A DNA stretch of 5,338 bases from an uncultured Bacteroidota bacterium. GTDB taxonomy: Bacteria; Bacteroidota; Bacteroidia; Chitinophagales; Chitinophagaceae. A model generated the notes under the pieces. The model searched no databases and had not been told where the DNA came from. It saw nothing but the letters and a program-made list of their open reading frames with translations. Location: contig CAMLKS010000197.1 of assembly GCA_946480675.1 (NCBI GenBank), positions 1-5,338 on the forward strand, read 5' to 3'. Of this stretch, positions 1-5,338 are shown piece after piece. The position numbers and the translations under genes were made by a program. Position 1 is the stretch's first letter, and the number at the start of each line of letters is the position of its first letter.

Positions 1-1311
1 GGCAAATGAATCAGGCCCCAGCGTTTTCATGGTATCTATCATCATGCCGCGTGCGCCACTGCCGCTTAGTGGTTTGATGAGTGCCGTAGGCAGGCCATCT
101 ACAAAACGTGTATCGGTACCCATAGCGGTGAATAGGCTTTTGATAGCTGTAATCACTACATCGAAAGTGCCGCTGGTGCGCAGCAAGCTGATGGCTACCA
201 GCATGCCTACCAGGTAAGGGATAATTTTGATAGCCGTTTCAAATCCACCTTTGGCGCCCTCTACAAAAGCATCGAAGATATTGATGCGTTTATACAGTCC
301 ACCCAATACTATGGCAAGAAATATAAGCAGTATCAATCCATTGCTCAATATGCCCGAGAAAGACTGCATAGATGTTGTGTCTAACGAGCGAAGATAAACC
401 GCAAGTCCCGCTATTACCGCCGAAAGGCCACCTATCCATGCCAGTATCACGGGTTGGAACAAGTTTATCTTTTGGCGGATGGACACTATGATAAGTGCAG
501 CCATAGTAGCCGCAAAAGTGGCTATCATACAGGGGATGAAAATATCGGTAGGACTGGCAGCTTTCAGTGCAGAGCGCCAGGCAATAATGGTAACAGGTAT
601 CAGTGTAAGTCCCGATGCATGCAGGCACATGAACATGATCTGCGCATTGCTGGCGGTTTCTTTATCTTCATTCAGCTCTTGCAGGCTTTGCATGGCTTTG
701 ATGCCAAAAGGTGTAGCCGCATTGTCCAGGTTCAGCAGGTTGGCCGAAAAGTTCATCATCATATGCCCGTATGCAGGATGGCCTTTGGGCACACCGGGGA
801 ATATCCGCGAGAAGAAAGGTGCAATGATGCGTGATAGTAACTGCACGCCACCAGCACGCTCGGCAATACTTAAAAAACCCATGAACAATGCCATGATGCC
901 TATCAGGCCGATACAGATGTTTACAGCACCCTTGCAGGTTTCTATGATGCCATCTGCACGCTTGGTAAGGTGATATTGTATGGATTGATAGCTATATCTT
1001 TCCGCTTGTGGATTCTGTGCTTGCAAGGCCATTGCTTCCTGCGCACTATTGGCTACAATTACAGTAGCCGGATGTATTGAATCAGCTTCTTTATATCCAT
1101 AAGCGGCTATATAGCTATGAAAGTTTTCTACAGAATGGAAGCCGGAAGCAGGCATGCCGGCTGCCTTGTAGTAAACAGTATCCTGTGCATCATCGGCTTT
1201 GCCGGTAACCATGCGGGTGAAAATACTGTTATCGTCTGCAATAAAGCATTTAAAGCCGGCTACTGCAATAGCAATGATGATAAAAGCCGACCATATCCTG
1301 CTTAGCGCCAT
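1..1311 (-). CDS. SpmA-SpmB fusion-like membrane protein, nucleoside recognition (gate) domains; C-terminus cut by window edge
   Basis: This reading frame is open for 437 codons from ATG at 1311 to the left edge, with no stop, so the C-terminus is missing (perhaps about 50 residues, judging from SpmB). Residues 7-22 form a first membrane segment. An SpmA-like gate domain follows at about 128-246, with the motif NAATPFGIKAM (197-207) and the segment ASGLTLIPVTII (232-243). Hydrophobic helices lie near 258-277, 288-306 and 321-340. An SpmB-like half starts at about 346 (FDAFVEGAKGGFETAIKIIP) and contains GLPTALIKPLSGSGARG (406-422). In Bacillus the separate SpmA and SpmB proteins contribute to spore core dehydration, and gate domains also occur in nucleoside transporters. 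The substrate here is unknown and a sporulation role is not implied. Residues 26-117 form an unusually long hydrophilic stretch between the first helix and the gate domain. The gene is last of three on this strand, 62 bases after the LOG-family gene. No Shine-Dalgarno sequence is visible. The family call is strong; the function is open. Confidence 0.9.
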   Translation of the reverse strand, partial: MALSRIWSAFIIIAIAVAGFKCFIADDNSIFTRMVTGKADDAQDTVYYKAAGMPASGFHSVENFHSYIAAYGYKEADSIHPATVIVANSAQEAMALQAQNPQAERYSYQSIQYHLTKRADGIIETCKGAVNICIGLIGIMALFMGFLSIAERAGGVQLLSRIIAPFFSRIFPGVPKGHPAYGHMMMNFSANLLNLDNAATPFGIKAMQSLQELNEDKETASNAQIMFMCLHASGLTLIPVTIIAWRSALKAASPTDIFIPCMIATFAATMAALIIVSIRQKINLFQPVILAWIGGLSAVIAGLAVYLRSLDTTSMQSFSGILSNGLILLIFLAIVLGGLYKRINIFDAFVEGAKGGFETAIKIIPYLVGMLVAISLLRTSGTFDVVITAIKSLFTAMGTDTRFVDGLPTALIKPLSGSGARGMMIDTMKTLGPDSFA

Positions 1312-1373
1312 AGTGTGTGTTGTGAATTAGAATAGATATGCATGCATATACAAGATACGCAGCGTATATGTCA
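1312..1373. repeat. Intergenic spacer with a 14-bp perfect palindrome and a small hairpin
   Basis: The 62-base gap between the LOG-family stop and the start of the SpmAB-like gene contains a perfect 14-base palindrome, atatgcatgcatat, at 1336-1349. Next to it is a short inverted repeat, atacgc (1355-1360) and gcgtat (1362-1367). A second possible pairing joins catata (1345-1350) with tatatg (1365-1370). No T-tract follows in either direction, so this does not look like an intrinsic terminator. It could be a regulator-binding site, a small mRNA processing structure between cistrons, or chance in AT-rich sequence. Confidence 0.4.
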
Positions 1374-1955
1374 TTAAGTATCTGCCTTATTCAGGAATTG
1401 TTCTGATGGAGGTGCTACGTACTGGTGCATCATATCCAGCAGTTCATCTATCGATTCACTGCTTAGTAGTATTTCATTTGTGCACTCATTCAGGAAGCCC
1501 TCCTGCACCATGTTATTCATCAATACTTTCAGGCTGTCGAAAAAACCATTTACATTCAGCAAGGCTATGGGCTTTTTATGAAGGCCCAGTTGGCCCCATG
1601 TCAGCATTTCAAACATTTCATCCATAGTGCCCCAGCCACCCGGCAAGGTTATTACGCCATCGCTCATTTCATGCATCTTCACCTTACGTTCATGCATGGT
1701 TTCGGTTAGCACCAGTTCGGTAAGGCCTTCATGTGCTATTTCTTTGGTTTGAAGAAAGTGTGGTATCACACCTATCACTTTTCCGCCATTCTGCAAGGCG
1801 CCTTCTGCCACAGCGCCCATCAGCCCTATGCGGCCACCGCCATATATTACAGTAATGTTACGTTCAGCCAGTATGGCACCAAGTTGATAGGCCGCCTCCC
1901 TAAATGCTTCATTGAATCCTTCTTTTGACCCGCAAAAAACAGCTATACTTTTCAT
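1374..1955 (-). CDS. LOG family / TIGR00730 Rossmann-fold nucleotide 5'-monophosphate phosphoribohydrolase
   Basis: This is a complete 193-residue protein, the usual length for the short LOG class. It has a Rossmann-like start (MKSIAVFCGS), the glycine-rich YGGGRIGLMG at 38-47, MHERK at 87-91 and the signature PGGWGTMDE at 105-113. In characterised members the Arg and Lys of MHERK and the Glu ending the PGGxGTxxE motif are the catalytic and phosphate-handling residues; here they are R90, K91 and E113. Known members hydrolyse the N-glycosidic bond of cytokinin riboside monophosphates or AMP, releasing the free base and ribose 5-phosphate in the cytosol. Whether this one prefers AMP or an isopentenylated nucleotide cannot be read from sequence. 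Homologues are frequently mislabelled lysine decarboxylase; this protein has no PLP-lysine motif. It lies 57 bases after lysA and 62 before the SpmAB-like gene, and a candidate promoter of its own lies at 1986-2018. The start ATG at 1955 leads directly into the conserved first strand. Confidence 0.95.
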   Translation of the reverse strand: MKSIAVFCGSKEGFNEAFREAAYQLGAILAERNITVIYGGGRIGLMGAVAEGALQNGGKVIGVIPHFLQTKEIAHEGLTELVLTETMHERKVKMHEMSDGVITLPGGWGTMDEMFEMLTWGQLGLHKKPIALLNVNGFFDSLKVLMNNMVQEGFLNECTNEILLSSESIDELLDMMHQYVAPPSEQFLNKADT

Positions 1956-1985
1956 AAGCGAAAATTATCGTCATGTAAATAAAGC

Positions 1986-2018
1986 CAAAAATAGGATATT
2001 CAGTAAGGATGCTTACAA
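1986..2018 (-). promoter_or_regulatory. Candidate Bacteroidota-type promoter for the LOG-family gene
   Basis: On the minus strand, TATTTTTG (1993-1986) matches the phylum's -7 consensus TAnnTTTG at every fixed position. A TTG within TTTTG (2020-2016) lies 22 bases upstream, inside the 17-23 base spacing reported for Flavobacterium-type promoters. Transcription would start near 1980, giving a leader of roughly 25 bases before the ATG at 1955. The -35-side element overlaps the last codons of lysA. The match is good, but the octamer is AT-rich and could arise by chance; the three genes may also be transcribed together from upstream of lysA. Confidence 0.4.
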
Positions 2019-3227
2019 AACTTCTACCTGGTTGCGCAGCAGGTCATCAAATGTATCGCGCTCGCGTATCAGGAATGCTTTGCCATCTTTTACCATTACC
2101 TCTGCCGGCTTCAGGCGAGAGTTGAAGTTGCTGCTCATCTCGAAACCATAGGCACCTGCATTATAGAATGCCAGGTAATCACCTTCGCGCACTTCATTCA
2201 GCACCCTATCCCAGGCAAAAGTATCGGTCTCGCAGATGTTACCTACTATGGTATAAATGCGTTCTGCACCCTTGGTGTTCGATATATTGGCGATGCGATG
2301 ATAAGCATCGTAGAACATAGGGCGTATCAGGTGATTGAAACCTGAGTTGACCCCAACAAATACTGTAGCCGGTGTTTGTTTGATGACATTGGCCTTTACT
2401 ACAAAGTAGCCCGATTCACTCACCAGGTATTTGCCGGGTTCAAACCATACTTCCAGTGTGCGGTTATATTCTGCTTCAAATTCTTTTACGGCAGCGGTCA
2501 ATTTTTCACCCAGCGTTTTTACATCCGTTTCCGGGTCGCCTTCCTTATACGGTACCTTAAAGCCGCTACCCATATCTATAAACTCCAGTTGCTCGAAATG
2601 ACGGGCAATCTCAAACATTACATCCAGCCCGCGCAGGAATACATCCACGTCTTTTATCTCGCTGCCGGTATGCATGTGCAGGCCTTTTACATGCAGCTTG
2701 GTAGTTTTTACAACGCGCTCTATATGGCGCAACTGGTGTATGGAGATACCGAACTTACTATCTATGTGGCCGGTAGATATTTTGTAATTACCACCTGCTT
2801 CTATATGTGGGTTGATACGGATACAAACAGGATAGCCACTGCCAAAACGGTTGCCAAACTGCTCGAGTATCGATATGTTGTCGATATTGATATTTACGCC
2901 AAGTTGCTGTGCTTCTACTATCTCGTTGAAATCCACACAGTTGGGTGTGTATAAGATGTCGTTTGGTGCAAAGCCGGCGCGCAGTGCCAGTTGCACTTCA
3001 TGTATGCTCACACAGTCTACCGATGCACCCAGGCTCTTCAGGTATTTCAGTATGTTGATATTGGTAAGTGCCTTACAGGCATAGAAAAAACGGGTAGGGT
3101 GGCTCTTAAATGCATCCTTCAGCTTATTGTACTGTTCTGCTATTTTTTCAGCATGATAAATGTACACGGGTGTGCCAAATTCATTGGCCACATCAATTAG
3201 TTGCTGGTTGCTTAAAGGCTGATGCAT
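2013..3227 (-). CDS. lysA: Diaminopimelate decarboxylase
   Basis: This PLP-dependent, fold-type III enzyme decarboxylates meso-2,6-diaminopimelate to L-lysine, the last step of lysine synthesis, in the cytosol. The ATG start gives 404 residues, normal for the family. The Schiff-base lysine is K52 in FFYACKAL. An N-terminal alpha/beta barrel carries HMHTGS (184-189) and the phosphate-binding region GSGF (220-223). EPGK (263-266) corresponds to the usual EPGR. R302 and Y306 in IRPMFYDAYH and Y360 in GAYG match substrate and PLP contacts. C332-E333 in CETD matches the pair supplied by the partner subunit of the dimer. SNFN (366-369) replaces the common SNYN. These features favour LysA over ornithine or arginine decarboxylases. 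A TTG at 3245 would extend the protein by six residues (MQTFLN), but the ATG at 3227 is preferred because the extension adds nothing conserved and overlaps a possible -7 promoter box. It is first of three genes on this strand and is not fused to aspartate kinase, unlike some bifunctional LysA proteins. Confidence 0.97.
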   Translation of the reverse strand: MHQPLSNQQLIDVANEFGTPVYIYHAEKIAEQYNKLKDAFKSHPTRFFYACKALTNINILKYLKSLGASVDCVSIHEVQLALRAGFAPNDILYTPNCVDFNEIVEAQQLGVNINIDNISILEQFGNRFGSGYPVCIRINPHIEAGGNYKISTGHIDSKFGISIHQLRHIERVVKTTKLHVKGLHMHTGSEIKDVDVFLRGLDVMFEIARHFEQLEFIDMGSGFKVPYKEGDPETDVKTLGEKLTAAVKEFEAEYNRTLEVWFEPGKYLVSESGYFVVKANVIKQTPATVFVGVNSGFNHLIRPMFYDAYHRIANISNTKGAERIYTIVGNICETDTFAWDRVLNEVREGDYLAFYNAGAYGFEMSSNFNSRLKPAEVMVKDGKAFLIRERDTFDDLLRNQVEVL

Positions 3228-3242
3228 ATTTAAAAAAGTCTG

Positions 3243-3250
3243 CAAAAATA
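3243..3250 (-). promoter_or_regulatory. lysA: Candidate -7 promoter element upstream of lysA
   Basis: TATTTTTG on the minus strand matches TAnnTTTG and is identical to the octamer upstream of the LOG-family gene. It ends 15 bases before the ATG at 3227, implying a very short leader of under about 10 bases. No TTG or TTTG occurs at the expected upstream spacing (plus-strand positions about 3268-3276), so the call is weak. If real, it rules out the TTG at 3245 as the start codon, because transcription would begin downstream of it. Confidence 0.25.
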
Positions 3251-3304
3251 GCAGTTATCACTTTAATATTTAAACAGCATGCATTAAATAATATTAACTG
3301 ATAA

Positions 3305-3352
3305 TTAAACAATCTCAAAATGCCAAATTACTGAGATTAAAATAAGGTTTAA
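3305..3352. repeat. Interrupted inverted repeat in the divergent lysA / PKD-gene spacer
   Basis: The inner arms AATCTCA (3311-3317) and TGAGATT (3332-3338) are perfectly complementary over 7 bases with a 14-base loop. The outer arms TTAAAC (3305-3310) and GTTTAA (3347-3352) are also complementary, directly abutting on the left and separated from the inner arm by eight bases on the right. The whole 3228-3417 spacer is strongly AT-rich and otherwise shows no gene. Placement between two divergent starts suits an operator or a leader structure. There is no run of T directly after it on the plus strand to suggest a terminator. Chance is a real alternative in such AT-rich sequence. Confidence 0.35.
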
Positions 3353-3417
3353 ATGCACAGTAATCGTTGTTATATGCAATATTTCTTTTAAGGATTATTT
3401 AACTTTAAAGACACAAT

Positions 3418-5338
3418 ATGTTGTCCATGCCCAACCTAAGGAAAATACCCTTCATAGCTCTAGTTCTTTTCTTATTAGTGCATACTGTTACGTATGCTCA
3501 AATAAGTGCCAGCTTTACAGCAACGCCTACTGCTGCCTGCCCCGGAGAAACTATCAACTTTGATGGCTCAGCATCCAGCGGCTATACTTTATCTTCCAGT
3601 AACTGGGAATGGGATTTCGGCGACAGGTCTTCTAAAAGCTATAATAAAACATACGCCAGCCGTGTATATTCAGCCCCCGGCACATATACGGTTACGCTTA
3701 CCATAAGGGATGGCGCTGCCAGCGGTAGCACTACCCGCACCGTTATCATACGCGATACCCCAATTGTTGATTTTTCTGCTACACCTGTAACAGGCTGTGC
3801 CCCCTTGAATGTAGTATATACCAATAATACCAATAACCAATCAAGCACAACCTTTACATGGTACCTGGGGGGTGGCGCTACTCCGGGTACATCCAGCCTT
3901 GCAGCACCGTCGGTAGTTTACAATTCAGGCCCTAATACGGTAACACTGGTAGCTACCAATAGCTGGGGCTGCCAGGGCAGGAAAACCCGCCCTGCATATA
4001 TTAGCCTGTATCCGAAGCCAGATCCGAGTTTTACGGCATCACCGGCAGACAATTGCAGTTCGCCCGCTGTGGTTACATTTAGTACTACACCGGGCAGTAC
4101 ACCGCCTTATACATACGACTGGTATTTCGGCGACTTTAGCTCAACACTTAATGGTGGCAGCAGTACTACGCATACATATACAGGTGGTCCGGGCTCACAG
4201 TTCTCTCCCAAGCTGGTAGTTACCGATGGTAACGGATGTAAAGACTCATTGACCAAGAACAATTATGTAAATATCCATAACGTACAGGTATCTATTTCAT
4301 CTGCTGCAGGTGTGTGCGAAGGCGTACCCATCATCACAACAGCCACCGGTACGCCTGCGGGAGGTACTTATTCATGGAGCTTTGGTTCCACTAATGCAGC
4401 ACCCAGTCCTGTATTCTATACTTCGGGGTCGCAAACGGTAACAGTAACATATACCTATCGCGGATGTAGTGCTATGGCCACAAAAACCATAAATGTTTAC
4501 CCTAAGCCGGTAGCCGATTTTGTGATAGACCCTGATACACTTTGCCCCGCACCTATTACCACTAAGTTTATTGCTAATGCCTCTTATGCCAGTTACCTGT
4601 GGGATTTCGGTGATTTTACCGGTACGAGCATAGCTACCAGCCCTACACATACCTACACTCTAAACGGTTATTACACACCCACACTGGTAGTAGCCACAGC
4701 AGATGGCTGCAGGGATACGGTGAGCAAGGAACATTATGTCCAGGTACACGATTTCTTTATAGAAGATACATCTGACAGGCAGGATGGCTGTGCGCCATTA
4801 ACCGTACGTTTTGCAGATTCTGCCTTCACTACTACACCCAATAACATTAAAAGAAGATATCCTTACCCCATTACAGCATGGAACTGGGATTTTGGCGATG
4901 GTGGTACCTCTACGCTGGAAACGCCGACACACACATTTACACAACCCGGCATTTATCGTGTATTACTAACGGTAACTACCGGTGCAGGTTGTACAGCTAC
5001 TGATAGTATGTATATAAAGGTGGGTACAAAGCCCGATGCGAATTTTACCGAAGACAATACACACATCTGTAACAACAAATGCATCCATTTCACAGATTTG
5101 TCTACGGGTATTGTAACCGAATGGGATTGGTATTTTGAGTTGGGAATATCAAAACTTAAGGATCCTACGTTTTGTTATTCACAGCCAGGAATTTATGATG
5201 TTCGCCTCATAGTGGGGTATAATGGTTGCACAGACACGTTGATCAAACAGCAGTATATAACTGTTGACTCCCCCTGGGCGCTAATGGAAACAAAACCGGA
5301 TTGCGACACAGCCACTAAAATATATTTCATCAACAGGT
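3418..5338 (+). CDS. Large secreted protein with at least seven PKD/Ig-like repeats; C-terminus beyond window
   Basis: The frame is open for 640 codons from ATG 3418 to the right edge. An in-frame stop lies just upstream (3406-3408), so the start is 3418 or the Met at 3427. Residues 1-27 look like a Sec signal peptide: basic RK at 8-9, a hydrophobic core at 10-21, and likely cleavage after TYA (A27). Tandem beta-sandwich repeats of about 75-90 residues follow. They start near 33, 117, 203, 290, 365, 447 and 540, and an eighth begins near 619. PKD hallmarks are WDFGD at 65-69, 395-399 and 490-494, WYFGD at 235-239, and PGxY turns at 87-90, 510-513 and 590-593. Repeats 2, 4 and 7 have degenerate cores (WYLGG, WSFGS, WYFEL). 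Repeats 2-7 each carry a cysteine near the start and another near an N/D-G-C turn, suggesting disulfides. In Bacteroidota such proteins usually end in a type IX secretion sorting domain and serve as adhesins or surface filaments; that end lies outside the window. Ligand and role are unknown. Confidence 0.93.
   Translation, partial: MLSMPNLRKIPFIALVLFLLVHTVTYAQISASFTATPTAACPGETINFDGSASSGYTLSSSNWEWDFGDRSSKSYNKTYASRVYSAPGTYTVTLTIRDGAASGSTTRTVIIRDTPIVDFSATPVTGCAPLNVVYTNNTNNQSSTTFTWYLGGGATPGTSSLAAPSVVYNSGPNTVTLVATNSWGCQGRKTRPAYISLYPKPDPSFTASPADNCSSPAVVTFSTTPGSTPPYTYDWYFGDFSSTLNGGSSTTHTYTGGPGSQFSPKLVVTDGNGCKDSLTKNNYVNIHNVQVSISSAAGVCEGVPIITTATGTPAGGTYSWSFGSTNAAPSPVFYTSGSQTVTVTYTYRGCSAMATKTINVYPKPVADFVIDPDTLCPAPITTKFIANASYASYLWDFGDFTGTSIATSPTHTYTLNGYYTPTLVVATADGCRDTVSKEHYVQVHDFFIEDTSDRQDGCAPLTVRFADSAFTTTPNNIKRRYPYPITAWNWDFGDGGTSTLETPTHTFTQPGIYRVLLTVTTGAGCTATDSMYIKVGTKPDANFTEDNTHICNNKCIHFTDLSTGIVTEWDWYFELGISKLKDPTFCYSQPGIYDVRLIVGYNGCTDTLIKQQYITVDSPWALMETKPDCDTATKIYFINR

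Noticed and set aside
290..628. A minus-strand open frame of 112 codons, rich in Cys and His
   Set aside because: It overlaps the SpmAB-like gene on the same strand in another frame; the composition is that of a shifted frame.
479..973. A 164-codon plus-strand open frame
   Set aside because: It lies fully antisense to the SpmAB-like gene, whose frame shows clear family motifs; its own translation resembles nothing and has no gene-like context.
1..1311. Evidence for sporulation, from the spore-maturation-like protein
   Set aside because: SpmA/SpmB-type gate-domain proteins are widespread in non-sporulating bacteria, and nothing else in the window relates to spores.
1374..1955. Annotation of the middle gene as a lysine decarboxylase, suggested by its neighbour lysA
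   Set aside because: It has the LOG signature PGGxGTxxE and no PLP-binding lysine motif; the old label is a known family misannotation.
2376..2954. A 192-codon plus-strand open frame rich in aromatic residues
   Set aside because: It is antisense to lysA, whose catalytic motifs are intact in that stretch; aromatic richness reflects reverse reading of the lysA codons.
3400..3407. TAACTTTA as a -7 promoter box for the plus-strand gene
   Set aside because: It misses the final G, has no TTG at suitable distance upstream, and would place the transcript start only a few bases before the ATG.
4372..4650. A 92-codon minus-strand open frame inside the repeat protein gene
   Set aside because: It is antisense to a continuous PKD-repeat frame and has no independent support.

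Overview
The window most likely comes from a member of the Bacteroidota, probably a Chitinophagaceae-like or related sphingobacterial lineage. Four things support this. There is an SpmA-SpmB fusion protein in what looks like a non-sporulating context. A large secreted protein built from PKD/Ig-like repeats is present, of the kind exported by the type IX system in this phylum. No clear Shine-Dalgarno sequences precede the starts. Two perfect copies of the Bacteroidota -7 promoter pattern TAnnTTTG (both TATTTTTG) lie upstream of minus-strand genes. The phylum call is an inference from gene content and is fairly secure; the family is a guess.

Layout. The left 60% is a minus-strand cluster, read right to left: lysA (diaminopimelate decarboxylase, 3227-2013), a LOG/TIGR00730-family nucleotide phosphoribohydrolase (1955-1374), and a fused SpmA-SpmB-like membrane protein with nucleoside-recognition (gate) domains, starting at 1311 and cut by the left edge. 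The gaps are 57 and 62 bases, so co-transcription is plausible, but the lysA-LOG gap also holds a good candidate internal promoter. After an AT-rich divergent spacer (3228-3417) containing an interrupted inverted repeat, one gene runs on the plus strand from 3418 off the right edge. It encodes a signal peptide followed by at least seven PKD-like repeats.

How the genes fit together. lysA makes lysine from meso-diaminopimelate and so sits at the branch between cell-wall synthesis and lysine supply. The LOG-family enzyme releases bases from nucleoside monophosphates; this family is often mislabelled 'lysine decarboxylase', an easy error next to lysA. The membrane protein has no established substrate. 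The sequence does not prove a shared pathway for the three. The repeat protein is a divergently transcribed extracellular protein, probably an adhesin or surface structural protein, with no evident functional link to the other three.

No RNA genes, mobile elements, CRISPR arrays or clear terminators were seen. I did not find a convincing new biological system. The points most worth a second look are the extra segment of about 90 residues in the SpmAB-like protein, the regular cysteine pairing in the PKD array, and the palindromic elements in the two intergenic regions.
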